A stretch of DNA of 64,000 bases from Lucifuga dentata (taxonomy: Eukaryota; Chordata; Actinopteri; Ophidiiformes; Bythitidae). Within the stretch, counting starts at the first letter, position 1. Each line of letters starts with the position of its first letter. The notes beneath the pieces are model-generated. The model was not told the origin of the DNA. It ran no database searches and saw only the letters and a list, made by a program, of their open reading frames with translations. Shown here piece by piece: positions 45,001 through 57,752 of the stretch. Location: the NCBI GenBank assembly GCA_014773175.1, contig VXCM01000456.1, forward strand, positions 1-64,000, read 5' to 3'. The position numbers were made by a program, and so were the translations under genes.

Positions 45001-48000
45001 TTTAATTGAAAATCCTTGGGAACATTGCGGAGTATTTGCACCACTAAGGCTGACCAGATGAGGTCACTGTTGTAATTCTTTTCTAAAGCCTCAAACTCAG
45101 CATACTTGGATTACTTGACAAACCAGTTACAGTTACATTATTGAGTATATTTTGTGCTTTTAGAATGACATGACAACAGTTCCACTACAGTGGGAGGAAA
45201 TGCTGATGGCTCTTCTCCAGAAATATAAATTCAATATCACATGGGGTGACCAGGACCTTCTCAATATCATATTTCACCATAACCCAGGTTTGTATTACCT
45301 TATGCACACTATAATTTTGAGACATGACTGTGACAGTAAACAAGGATTGTAATGGGCTGTTGAACAGGCCCATTCATTTTTAACACAGTCAACCTGCCCA
45401 TTTGTCTTTCTGTGCTGCAGAAAGCCTCTATGTGTTCCCCTGCCAGTGGAACTACCATCCTCACCACTGCATGTATGGCAGCAACTGTCAACAGGCTGAA
45501 CAAGAAGGTGTCTTCATTCTCCATGGTAACCAGGGTGCTTACCAAAATAACAAGCAGCCAGCATTTCGAGCGGTCTATGAGACCATCCGAAAGGTAAGAA
45601 GACCCACAGTTGATCAGAAACCTGCCATCATGAGCCACTACAATAAAAATATAGTCTCTCCTTTCCAAACGTGTTTTGGTTGGTCATAAGCATTTTCTAA
45701 ATAGACCTGAGTATGTTTTGGGTTTTTTTTTTAAACTTTAGGAGTTGTTCACACCAGTCACAGATGACTAAAGAACTTCATGTCAGCCTCTGAAACAGCA
45801 AGGGAAAGTAACATATGTAAAACATTTTTTTTTTTTTTTTTTTTTTTTTTTATTGTGAGGAGTGATAGATTTTATCTTTTCATTGCCTCTGTTTTTGTAG
45901 ACGGCAGTTGTGTAGGTAAAGCAGTCTGTTTGGACATTACTACTCATTACATCAGCAATAAGCACTCCAGGCCGCTGCGTTTCTGTTATGGATACTTCCG
46001 TCCACCACTGCTTAATCAATAACCTGTTAAACCTTTCTGTCATCCTGTCCTGGCTCTACCAGAGCAGACAAATCAGCCTCTTCCTCATCTAGTGCAATGT
46101 TTCAAATTATGTAATTTTTAAGGCTAAAACACATTAAAAGCAAATTTGTTGCACATTATAAATTGACGCATTTGTTCTAATGTTACTGTGGGCGTACTGA
46201 TGATGGGAGAGATGAAGTGTCAAAAAGCAGCAGCTCAGAAGCGTTCTCAATGTTACAACCATAATCAGAAGCCTTACTTTATACATTTTAAAAACCATAA
46301 TCAATGAATGGTAGCTTAGTTGTACACCATGACAAAAATAAATATAAAACTTCTTACTCTGTCCATTTTTTTTTCACAAAAATTGGCTGTTTTCCAATAT
46401 AATGAAAATTAAAAGAAAAAGCATACAGTCTATTCTTACTCATCCTTCTCTTTAGTCTGGTTTCACAGTGTCGTAACAGTTGTTCGGGTCTGGTTAGGAA
46501 AAAAAAGTGAAACGTTTTTCAAAGCAGCTATGTTTTTAAGATGGTTTGATTGGTACACAAAACACTGCCAGTGCATGACTGGTATATGAATACTGTCAAG
46601 ATTGGAGAAGAAAATAAGACATGTCAGATTTACTTAAAATACATTTCAGCATATAGAGCTTTACTTCCCACTACACATCTGTCAACAGTGAGCTCACAAG
46701 TCACCTGGGGAGCTCTCTGTCACTGCTCCACTGGCGGCCCTCCTTTGATCTGCTCCTGTTGATTTCAGCACACTGTCAACATGCAGGCAGCAATCAGGGG
46801 AAGCTTCATTAGCTGGTCTCCATCCATTACCGCCACAGGGCCCAGCCTGGCCGCTATCAGTGTGGGCAATGTTCTCAGCCATTAAGTAAACGAGCGGGCT
46901 TCATTATGGGGCACTCGGCCTTCATGCCGCCATCAGTCTCTCCGACAGCACAAACACAGTACCCACGACACCACAAAGCATGCCTCACTCTATTTTTAAA
47001 GAATGCTGTGCATTGTAATGGTAAAGTGTGCTGTATTAAGTAGAATTTGGGAGATAGGACTTTGTAGTACGATTTAGTAAAATGGGCTCATCGATTAGTT
47101 TTTTAGAATAGACTACAAAAGAACCTAACTGATAGAGGTTTTCCTTTTGTTGTAGCTGTATTTTCTTGAAGCGTTTATCAGTGCTTCCTGTTGCTCCTGC
47201 TCCTCCAACTCCCTCACATTCAGCTCCCACTCAGTCCTTTGAGGACAGCAGTCCTAAAGCTTAGATCTGGCAATTCTGCAGGAAACTCTCATTTCCATCC
47301 CACCAAGAGCTCCTTAGTCAGCCTGTCTCCCAAGGCAGGCTATCCCAGCTAGCAGAGGAGCTTGCAATAAAGGGCACTACCATTACCCAGCCAAGCCCAC
47401 AGAAGAGTTGTAAAATTTTTAGTGCTGATGCTAGTTTGAGACATCATGATGGCTGTGTGGACAATGCACCAGCAGCATTCACATAAAAATCAATAGGAGG
47501 CTGTTAATGGTGCTTTATTGCCTGCTGCAGTGTATGAAAGATAATAAAGAAAGTGTGCTTTGAGTGACCTAATGCTTGGCCAAACTGGATTCAAATGAGG
47601 TGCCATAAAACAGTGATTTCCTCTTATTTATTATAACACAATAGATAAAGGAAGAATAAAAAAAGACCTTTACATACTGTAAGTGACAATAGCTTTGGAC
47701 TGTAATAGGAAATAGCAGTAGGGCCGCAACTTTGGTCTGTCAACAACAATAAAGCATGTACCTGGAACACCACAACTTGGTTCTCAGCAAATGTCTCCCT
47801 GAGTAACTCTGCCGATCCATGTCTGATTGTGGTAACTGATGTTCTGAACACTCTCTTAATTGACATATGAGGTAAATAAAGGGTGAACCGAAAGAGAAAA
47901 ATGATGCACTTAATTTGTAGCTTCATGTCTGTCACATGACATAACAGTTGTAAATGCACACTTATGCTTCATTTTGAAGGTGGTCAGGTTATGATTACAA

Positions 48001-48300
48001 GTCGAGTGTGTCGAGAGTAGAAGAAAAACACGTTTGAAGAAAGGCAGCCACCAGAACAAACCAGAAACATGACAGTGCGAATGTGTCTCATCTTAATTAC
48101 TAGATTTATGAAATCATTGTAACAGCAGCACAGTATTCTTTTCATCACAGTGCCCATTTGGCGAGAACTTAGAGAGCTCACTGCTTCAGCCCTTGGAAGC
48201 GTCACTACAGGCCACCGCCCATACATACTGTGGAAAGGTCAGCAACATGTTTACCAAGAGGTTAAAACAGACGTTAAAACAGACTATCAGGTCTGTTTAA
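42004..48300 (+). CDS. gxylt1: Glucoside xylosyltransferase 1 (GT8 family), 7 exons
   Basis: Exons 42004-42167, 43793-43976, 44210-44341, 44426-44677, 45164-45287, 45421-45593 and 48151-48300 are phase-compatible with GT/AG borders and give 392 residues from ATG 42004 (human about 440). Residues 2-20 form a hydrophobic signal anchor, making a type II membrane protein of the secretory pathway. The catalytic domain starts at SHLAVVACG. It has the metal-binding DTD motif (YVDTDI, D173/D175), [25 protein letters not shown] (271-275) and HGN (320-322), all typical of GT8 transferases. The enzyme transfers xylose from UDP-xylose to O-linked glucose on EGF repeats of Notch. The C-terminus, in the last exon, reads [20 protein letters not shown] and ends IRSV, shorter than human. 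The true start is uncertain because of an apparent frame break at 41991-42010. Confidence 0.93.
42260..42411. mobile_element. Family C DNA element end, third copy
   Basis: TAGTATTTATTAGCGTTCAG and later ACATCCCACTTTGACTGGGA plus ACGCAGCATT match the copies at 40500-40893. It starts about 90 bases after the gxylt1 exon 1 donor, so the exon is bracketed by copies of the same element. Confidence 0.6.
42887..43398. mobile_element. TTAA-flanked MITE, copy 3 (family A), in gxylt1 intron 1
   Basis: It begins AGGACCATATGGGCCATTTT and ends AAAATGGACGGTATGGTCCT, with TTAA on the left (42883-42886) and TTCA on the right (one change from TTAA). Inverted arms extend well over 80 bases (GCATGTTTGAGCCCAATATA on the left, TATTGGGCTCAAACATGCAA on the right). 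Confidence 0.85.
45594..48150 (+). other. gxylt1: gxylt1 last intron with candidate conserved element
   Basis: 2.6 kb without other exons. T run at 45825-45852. The block 46680-46980 is GC-richer, non-repetitive and studded with homeodomain-type cores (CATTAGC, CCATTACC, CATTAAG, CATTATG). That is what conserved vertebrate enhancers usually look like. Confidence 0.4.
48151..48300 (+). CDS. gxylt1: gxylt1 terminal coding exon
   Basis: After ATCACAG, 49 codons then [23 protein letters not shown] aligns with human HTYCGKIYKIFIKQLAKSV, and CPFGEN aligns with human CSFEDDN. The join to the previous exon (…ETIRK at 45593) is phase 0. It is 2.6 kb away from that exon and has no internal start near its beginning, so it is easily overlooked. 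Confidence 0.92.
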   Translation, partial: CPFGENLESSLLQPLEASLQATAHTYCGKVSNMFTKRLKQTLKQTIRSV

Positions 48301-49330
48301 CAGGATGTCATGATGATCATTCTAATACCATACGATCTCTCCGGAAAGAGACTTGGATTTAAGGTGTTACTGTGGGACTAATGAGCCGTATGATGAGCAG
48401 CTTTCTGTAAAGAAGACTCAGGCCAACTGTTGTTTACAATGCATGTCAAGACTGCCATGGAAAAGGGGAAACATCATCTGTGCTGCAGGTTTAATTTTGT
48501 AATTTTTAAAATGATTATGTTGGTACATATCCAGTAGTGAACACAATCAGATCACAAATGCTTCTGCTCCATGGGGGAAAAATGCACTGAATCCACTTTA
48601 AACTTCGGAGATTTTGTACATCATAGCTAACACGACTTTGTAATGTATACCAATCAGGTTGTATTATCTTGTTTCAAGAAAGAACTACCTATTGATTGCC
48701 ACATTTATCCAAGGTCTTTGAGAAAACATGAAATGCAGCTTAAAGACAATACTTGTTGAAAGTATTTTATTATAATTGATTTAATGTAATTTTATATGTT
48801 CTTTTGTCACTGCAGTATGGGCTGCACGTGTTTTATTTTGTGGTACTTGGTAGTTCTTTGGGAATGTATAATATATACACTAATTTTTAGTGTTCATTGA
48901 AGATACTATCAATTTAGAATATAAAAATATCAACACAATATTTATTTTATCATGACTATAATTTTCAATGATTGATGTGTTTTCAGAGCATTGTTTACTG
49001 TACAACCTAGTGGAATTACCAGCTGCATAAAGTAATTTTGACCACTGGGGGCAGAAAGACTCAGAAACAACCTGAGATATTTGCATAGGCATTCGCATAA
49101 TCTGACTTCTAGTTTAACTTTTGCAAGTGAAGTTTTGGTTCTCTGCGGTGGTGCTGTGCAGCTGTTATCTTCTTCTCATTCTTATTTTGGGTACCATTAA
49201 TAGATTTGTTTTTATCCTCTTATTTATTTTATCTTATTTTACTTCTTTTTTGGATTGCATGTGCTCATGAACATCAATATGTCTTTAATTCTGATGAGCT
49301 ACTGTACTTTGTATGTCTGGATTTTTCTCT
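48301..49330 (+). other. gxylt1: gxylt1 3' UTR and flank
   Basis: AT-rich sequence after the TAA stop. No AATAAA was found close to the stop. The first good candidates are at 49423-49428 (inside the LINE-like tail) and 49793-49798 (CAAATAAATATG). The 3' end is therefore uncertain, and the transcript may end inside or beyond the repeat. Confidence 0.35.
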
Positions 49331-49430
49331 GGCATTATGTTTTGGTGTGATTCTGTAGATTGATGTTTGTCATTTCTTCTCTGTGAAGCACTCTGTAACT
49401 GCAGTTTTGAGAAGTGCTATATAAATAAAG

Positions 49431-49470
<40 letters not shown>

Positions 49471-49487
49471 NTGCTATATAAATAAAG

Positions 49488-49534
<47 letters not shown>
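49260..49534 (+). mobile_element. L2-type LINE/SINE 3' tail with (TTA)n
   Basis: GAAGCACTCTGTAACTGCAG, TTTTGAGAAGTGCTATATAA and ATAAAGTTTATTATTATT form the characteristic 3' end of fish L2-like LINEs and the SINEs that share their tail. The TTA repeat and a 56 bp stretch are duplicated around the N at 49471, an assembly join. The upstream extent of the element is unclear. Confidence 0.65.
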
Positions 49535-49536
<2 letters not shown>

Positions 49537-52500
49537 TGTCAGCTTTGTTATGGATAATCTATTACCAAACAATTGCCTCAGAATACATAATGCAATAATA
49601 ATAATGACAATGATGCAAAATGAAAAGTGCATTGGTCGTCGTTATTTTATTAAACAGGTGTATTATGTACTGTTTACCTAATGTCAACTGAATTTGCACA
49701 ATTGATTGGCAAAATTAAGGACTGTGAAATTATGTCAGTCATGTCTGTAAATTTTATGTTTTATTGAAAAACCAGCATTTAAATGTATGGCAAATAAATA
49801 TGTTGCAAACAATTTTAACTTATGTAAGTGTGGGTACTTTTCCTTGAATATTTACACCTGATTTAAATGTTGCTAAGCATTTTAATAATGTGTGCACCTG
49901 ATGAGGTTGAATTAGTATTATCAGTGTTCAGATATGGCATAACTCCACCTGAAAAGGATCTCAAGTTCCTTCTGTTGATTTAGAAATAAAGCTAGAAAAG
50001 CATGCATGAAGGGCAACTGGTTGTTACTAAAAAGTCAAGGAATTAAAACAAATTGTGTTCCTAAAGAAGCAAATTAATTACAAATGTCATGGGGCTAGTG
50101 CAAAGAAATTATTTTCATGCCTCATTAACATTTCTAATTGTTTGATTTGGTAATGATCTGCTTTTAGATGCTTCACATTCTTCCATTTGTTTTTACTTTG
50201 ATTTGTCAGATTTTTATAGCAGCCTGAAAATTGAAGCCATTGTCAACATACCTCACTGACTGTACTTGTCCAGTGATTTCACACAAAACACAAGGCACAG
50301 CCACGTTCTAGAAAGCAGCAGCAAGCTGAAAATGAAAAATCAATGTGTGTGAAGACTTCAGAAAGTGCTGTTAGATGACCAAAAAGGAGCTGATGTGTCT
50401 GGGCCAGCAGCCTCTGGCTCTTCATTTCACTGGCAGATTGACAGACGTGCCTGGAATAATAAAAATAAGATTGATGTGTTGAATTAAAAATGTTCTCTAT
50501 ACTACAAGTTTCTTAGATTTATCTGATGTTTTTCCAAGGAAATACAAAGTGTAGAGTGAGTTTGTAAACATATTCTGTACTTTAAGGAAGAATTATGCCT
50601 TCTGGAGCTTTACAAGTTACTTTTCAAGTTCTGGTTGCATTTTAGTGTCATGCCATTCTGCAGTATCAAGCCAAATTTTAGTTTCATGATGTGAAGCCTG
50701 TAGAATGCTGGCACAACAGAATAATTTGAAAGGATTTGGATTTGCATAATGGTTAATAAATGGTTGAAATGCAGTGTAAGCTAGTATGCAAACTTTTGTA
50801 ATAATAGGATTTACAATTACAAACGTGTTTCATTGGAAAGGGCTGCCTTGCTGACGTCTGAATGGTAAAACATTATGCCAAGCCTTAGGGTATATTACTA
50901 CTATGCAGAGGTGTGCTGGTATGCTATAGGCTATCAGGAAGTCTTATAAATTGCCTAAGATTTTTTATTTTTTTTTTTTTTGGAAGACTTCCATTGTAGA
51001 TGCTACAGAGTAATGACATTTTTTCCCCCACTTACATTAACAAAAGCCCTTTAACAGTCTTAAAAAAAAAAGGGCATTTTCTGTGAGGATTCAAAAACAT
51101 CCTGCACAAAAAATGTTAAAGGTCCATTCATTTCCCCTATGTAATGGTTACACACACTTTCCAGTGCAAGGCTAATGTTTTTGGATACCTTCAAGCACAA
51201 GCTGGATGTTTACAACTTCAATATGCAAAGCATATTCAGTTTTTAGGGCAAAGGCTGATGCTGCTACTGCCTGGTTTCACTGCCCCTGAGTTTGATGGTG
51301 ATTAAGGTCTCATTCATTCTAACAGGAACTGTCAATGGATTATTCATGTTACTGCTTGTACCACTTGGCTTCCCTGATGTTCGATAGCAATGTAAAGCCC
51401 AAGCATAAATTTAAACAGTTGGAGCCATATGGCCCAACATGGAGCAAAAGGGGTCACCAAGTAAAGAATATGCAATATTTGGAAGTGAAATTCCAGGATA
51501 GACAGTTATCTGTAAGTAGCAGTTAAAATCTTTAGGATGACAGCCTCTCTATTTCAGTATGGACTTCATTGTTACCTTGATTGAATAAACGGCACAGATC
51601 AGAATGAAAATATAATCTATGACTGTTTTATAGGGAAGATTTGAGTCACACGAGGACAACAGGACCTCAATTTTCTTCTGAACACTGATTTTGCAAGACA
51701 GCTGAGGGAGGATGAGACTCTAGTTAGTAAAGATATGAACCAGGCAGTGACTTGTGTCTTGTCAGTATGGTAAACTGCAGAAAATGACAAACTAGAGAAG
51801 AGATGACATAAAAGTAAGAAGTTTGTCATTGCTGAACAGAGCAGATATAAATCTGTTTTCTCTTTATGCATCCATCTTGCTGTTCCATAATTTTATGCCA
51901 CAGACAGATATCATTTAAAGAGCGAATATTTTGATCAATAATACATTTGCCAGCACTGCTGAGATAGGTGTAATTGTGCTGATATGTCAGGGTTTAAAAC
52001 AATTAATGTAATTTACTGTTGAGCATTAGCTATGCATGAATCCTTCTGTATCATGCTGAGAAATGAATTTGCCTCTGTAAGCAGGATAAGATGAAAAATA
52101 TGCATAATAAAATGAAATCACCAGTTCAGTATCTATAAGAAAGAAAGTGTGGCTCTCTTGTCGTGAAGTGAAGTTAATTAGGCCAGTTTATGATATGGTA
52201 ATTGTGTGTGTTCGGATGCTGACTAAGTTGTTTAAACATTTTAATGTTGGTTTTATATAGCAAAAAATACTTAACTATGATATTGATACTTTTATATTGT
52301 AATGTACATTGCTCACAGTATTGTAATGTTCATTGCTCGGGATATAGAGAATAAAAGACATAAATTGTGGGTATTAATATTTGTATATCAAATGTCATTT
52401 TTGCATAGTAGATCAGTCATAGGCACACATATTTATCACAATTGTGATCACATTAGTCAAGTGTTTGAATGCCCAGACATCTGTCTCCGAAACTTAATTT

Positions 52501-54694
52501 TCAATTAAGTTTTGGTTGAAGAACAAATATTTCAGGATCTACTCTTTCTTATCTTGCAGTTCTTACTCACTTTCACATAAGTAGTCAGGATGTGCACACT
52601 TCATCCAATACTGAATTAACAAATTCTCCAAATTTACTCCTCAAAGAACAGAAGGAGAGTTAGATTAATGACGTATTACCATGCAGCTACACTGTGTGGA
52701 TCAATGTTTCAACAGCTAATCCATACCGTGGCTACCAGAGGGTGGTAGTTCCTCTCACACTCAGCAGCCGTAAACAACAGCTCAAAGAGCTTCAACATTG
52801 ACCCCCAAGGGCTCTTGCCTCCGTTGCCATCATGTACAAGCTAGCAAGCAATGTTTTATAGATGCATAACATTCAAACACAAAACTAAGAATCTTATTAC
52901 TCAGACTCTCTCTTATACTGGCTTCTTATGGCCCAATCAGAGAAAATGTCATCCTGATTCAGTATACAAAATGCACAAGTAATACCATCTGTATTACCAC
53001 TCAGTAAAAAGGGTATCAATAACTTCAATTGACCTTTTTTCTCCCGATAAAATGCCTCTTCAATAAGCCACATCCCAGTGCCTGAGGGCTAAGGACTATT
53101 GGTTGGAATCAATTCCATGCCAAGTATTGTTAGTGAACAATATGCCCCATTATTCAATACTCTGCACTTTGATTGCATTTCAGACGCCACTGACAAGCAA
53201 CATTAATGGAGTGAGCATGTGATTCATGATAACTGATTGACTGCATGGACTAATACAGGCATCCAGTTTTATGCACAAGAATGACTGCAGAATAGTTGCT
53301 ATAAATTGTCTATGACTTGGCCAAATGCCAAGACTGTGTGTGTATGTTGTTTGTATGAATTCTCTCTTTACATGCAAGTGTATGTAAAGTATGGGTCTGC
53401 ATGACAATTAACTTGTGGAAGCCAACATCCAAAACTAGGGGCTGGCCTTGGCCCATGACTGTTTTGTTAGCAGTGACACCACCATTTACCAGTCATTCAA
53501 AGAGCCATGTCTCACATTTTCTGGTTTGATTCAAATTAATCTTCTTTATTTAATATCTGTTGTCTTTCCCCTTCAAGTATTCCGTCCCTTGAGTCCTCAA
53601 CCTAATATACTGTAGGTCATTTAATTGTCTTCCGCATACATCCCTTCTTCAGTGACATTTCCTAATGAATCTGTTGTTTTTTTGGCCCCACACTCACATT
53701 GCTTCATTGACTACTGGAGCAGCCCGACCTGTGTGTGGAACCTTTAATTGTTTTTCCCCCTAAGTCTGACAGCTGACGACACATGATGGATTTGCCAGAG
53801 CACTTATCTCTGACATGGAAAAGGACAATCTTTTTCTACTCTGAAAAACATTCCTGGTCAAATGAAAACTTCTGCAAAATGCAACTAAGTCAGTGCAAAC
53901 AGATATTTTAATCAGTGTTAGCAATCATGCAAATTCTCAAGGAGCTGCACAACATCTATCTTAGATTTGGATTTGAAATTGCATTCAAGTAGAATGTAAA
54001 GAATTTCCTGGACTGAAATGACCTGCATCACATATTCAACAATTAAGCACAAATCTCTCTCCCACTCATGAACTGTTGGCTGGGTTAAATGAGCTGGGGT
54101 TTTGGGAAAATATTCCCCTCATGTGAAACCATTAATAAAAACCTAAACCTTAAACTAATTTAGAATTCCATTTCTTGAATTCTAATGCATATATTACATT
54201 AAACTAGCTTAATCAGTCACATTACACTCAAAAGGCAATTTAAGGTTACATAGCAGCAAAATGTATGAGCTTGTTTCAACAAAGGAATGTAACACAGATT
54301 GCTTCAAGAAAACCCTATTCACACTACCTTGTTATTTTCAAGGGCATTTTGAGCACCAAAATGAAGAGATGGTTTCTCATCAAAGCTCCTCTAAGTCATT
54401 ATCATTATTTATGCATGTTGGAGGTATGGAGGACCTCATTTTTCAGCAATATGACTGATGAATACACAAAGATTTCACAAGAAAACCCCATTCTTACTCA
54501 AGCAAATGTCATTTTATTTAAAGTTAATGACCTCAAATTGAAAGGTCCTTCTTTACTTTTTCCAGGAAGCTTTTTCACTCATTATCACAGTAAGAGTTTG
54601 GATTGTTTGTTTTTGCAGGAACCCGTAGCCTGTAACATTAACGAGCAGCATAATCACCTCAAAGTAATTCAGTGTTCCTTCTAGGTGGCATCCT

Positions 54695-54711
54695 AAAAAA
54701 AAAAAAAAACN
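54695..54711. repeat. A run ending at single N (54711)
   Basis: A homopolymer followed by an N, another unresolved assembly join. Confidence 0.85.
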
Positions 54712-56806
54712 AGACACCCCAGGTATTGGCTTCTAACACAAAACAAACAAACAAAACAAAAAAAAACAATGAAGTGTTGCTTGATCACTTTAGTAGTTCC
54801 CAAAAGGCCAAAACAATCTATCGCAAACTACAAAATCTTAATGCAAACATGCAAAATAAAATCTCTAAGACTGCGTACACATGATCAGCAGTACATTTGT
54901 ACTGTTCTGGCCCGCTGTTTTCTGTGGAGATGGGCGGCACCTCTTAACATCAAGGTGGCGCTATTGAGTGATGGACGCTGCCGGTATTTTCCACTTTGCC
55001 ATTTATAATTTAAAATTTTTAATTTATAAGATCACACCCTCACAAGTACATACAGCCCAACATGCAGGCTTACTGTAGCTAACACTTCGCTATAAAAAAA
55101 AAATAAAATAAAATAAAGTAAAAAATAACTCCAAGTGTCTGGTAATAAATAACTACAAATTACAAGAGTACAAAATACTACCTAAACAACAGAACAATAA
55201 TCACTGCAAGAACAGAGGGCAAATAGCTACAGCAAAAGTAGAATGCAATTAACAAAATCCAAATTCTCAGCACCATAACAAATGGTTCCATGTAGTTCTT
55301 TCCTAATGGAGTAACAACATGAGAACACACATTCCCCCACAACAACCTGCTCAGTCACAGACTAGTGTAAAATATTCAAATAAATGAAAAGGAACACAGA
55401 ATATTACTGTAGAGAAAAATAATGACTATCAAATTACAGTTTTCTGTCATTTTCCAGGACGACACTTAAACTCAGGTAACAGTTACAGTTGGCCTCCATT
55501 ACAACGGGTGCAAGGTGACAAGGTCTCTGGCAACTCTCAGGATTTTCTCTTAACAGCCATCAAACATACTGTAAGATCAGCCTACAACATCTCTCAATGT
55601 GTTCGTATCAGAGTTAGTAGATGTTGGTGTATATATTTTTTGTATATGACTCCAGAAAAGCCTCAGAGCCACCATATTCTTGCCAGAACAGGTTGTAATA
55701 ACCCATAGAACCATCTCCCTGGTTCTACGGGCTATTGAACCTGTAATTTGAAAATAAACCATTTTTTGTCCATCAAGAGTAAAATAGCAGTAGAACATTT
55801 TTTTCACTAAAAAGCAGCCACTACAGAGAATCCATTCAAGGATTTAAAAATTTTACGTAAAGAGAAATGAATGTGAAAACACCACCTTTGTTTAAAAAGC
55901 TGTCCATCATGACCAGGGAACAACCAGATTTCAATTAAAGCAGAAGGTCTTTATTGTCACATGGGACCCAGAGTGACTCGTGTGCCTTGAGGGTCTGGCT
56001 TCAGCCTATTTCATTATCTCTTTCCTACATGTATGGATTTCCTTTTACCTTTCTCCAGCAGCCATTTTAAATTCCATTTACTCAATATTTTACCTATAGA
56101 CGTATTCATGGGAAATCAATCAAATGCAATGATGATGAATGAGTTTTTAATTGTTACAATGGTTGTAATATTTATGCTTAGGGCTTTAAGTTTTAATAAA
56201 TTGATTACTTTCATTGAGGTCACAAAGTACATGATTACTATTGAGGTTTTACAATCCTTTAAATTTCTGCAATGGCACTAACCTCCTTGCATACATATGC
56301 ATCCTTAAATTCATTATTTTTGTTGTCTTGTCTACATTACTTAAAATTTGTTTATCAGCTCATGGCAGCTCATCTGTTTATAACCCCAAACCTGAGACAT
56401 GCATGATCGCCAAGATATCAAATTTGTGATCACCAAGGTCTTCTCTGTAACCTTGAGAGACGATCCAGACTGCATGGAAAACTTCTTAAAAGCCTGTGAT
56501 GCAATCATCTTTTGTGTAATTATTATAAGTATGAATCACACACAAGAAAATTTCATGTCAAATTCATCCAATAATGTCAGATGCTGAAAATAACTGTTCA
56601 AATTCAATCCTTGATGTTTACAATCTCACTCCAAAACTGTCCTCAGTCATAAATGGTTTGGATCAGTCCCAATTTTCTGCATATGTTTTCACATCCAATC
56701 TCTATTTTTCAAATGAAGACACATACATTTATCTTTGATGATGATGAAGATTAAGACTGAAGATGTTCCCTGTGGTGGCATACAGCATGTTGTATGTATA
56801 TCTGTC

Positions 56807-56808
<2 letters not shown>

Positions 56809-56843
<35 letters not shown>

Positions 56844-56867
56844 NTTTTTTTTTTTTTTTTTTTTTTT
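56809..56867. repeat. (TG)n then poly-T with single N at 56844
   Basis: About 17 TG units, one N, then about 23 T residues. The two tracts meet at the N, so the join may hide missing sequence. Confidence 0.9.
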
Positions 56868-56959
56868 GTAACATATTAAACTGAGATCCTGACAATTATA
56901 ATTTCTCTTACTCTTGGAAATATCTCAGTTATATGAGTCTCTTTGTACTCTTCTGTGTT

Positions 56960-57050
56960 TCAGGCTTTTAAGATGCGTTTATATGTAAAGCACTTTGAAA
57001 CTGTCCTGATGTACCGTATGAATTGTGCTACATAAATAATTTACCTTGCT
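56960..57050 (+). mobile_element. L2-like tail fragment
   Basis: TATGTAAAGCACTTTGAAAC and ATTGTGCTACATAAATAATT followed by TACCTTGCTT form a second variant of the fish LINE/SINE 3' tail. It is only about 90 bases long and truncated at the left. Confidence 0.55.
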
Positions 57051-57708
57051 TATGTAAAGTCACTTTTGAAGCAATTCTGCAGATTCTGCAGGCAGCTCAT
57101 GAAATTCGTTCTGCCCTTCACTTTTTTTTTTTCCTCTCCTCAGAAGTAAGAGAATTACAGGCAGGCTCTGTTTCTACTGTATTTCAAACAGAGTGAATAA
57201 AAATTGCCATGCAACAACTGACAATAACATCCACAATGATAATAAAATGATTTTTACAGAGAATTCTAGTTTTAGTCAAGCTTCCCAGAACCTAAAATAA
57301 ATCTACAGTTTCAGAAAACATGTGGACGCCTTAATGTTTTCTACTAGTCAAGCTGAACCAAAGCTGAGTGGGTGCAGCATCGCAGGCTTTATTGCACAGA
57401 TTGGCTCTGTTCCCATTCAACATCCTATTTGATGAAATACGCATGCTGTATTGTAACATACAGCAGCCCTTTCTAATGCTATTGCATAGTTCTCTCTATC
57501 TCTCCTCACACATGCACATACTCACCTCTATATTCTATAAAAAGGTCTTATTAGATTCCATTCAACAGTGGAAGCTGAATAGCCTGGGTAATATTTCCTT
57601 TGATGATCGGAAACACAGAGCGACCTGATAGCCATTCATCTGTGCTTGTGACGTTGGCATAATACACTGCAGTAATTTTACCAATGATCCAAAGGGCTCA
57701 ACATGTGT

Positions 57709-57752
57709 TTTTTTTTTTTTCAATTATGAACATNTTTTTTTTTTTTTTTTTA
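57709..57752. repeat. T homopolymers flanking N at 57734
   Basis: Two T runs with ATTATGAACAT and one N between them, an assembly join. Confidence 0.85.

Larger units (their letters stand above)
49535..56950. other. Intergenic region downstream of gxylt1, no gene seen
   Basis: Seven kilobases of AT-rich sequence without a recognisable exon on either strand. It contains a candidate regulatory block at 50370-50455, a T run at 50970-50981, A-rich stretches with an N at 54711, and a GC-richer patch at 54890-55010. The minus strand was read for PDZRN4 exons, expected next in human synteny; none is visible. Confidence 0.5.

Noticed and set aside
45309..45668. 119-codon minus-strand frame over gxylt1 exon 6
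   Set aside because: An antisense shadow of a proven exon with conserved codons on the plus strand.
49367..49681. Tyr-rich repeat protein
   Set aside because: A translation of the TTA repeat in a LINE-type tail across an N.
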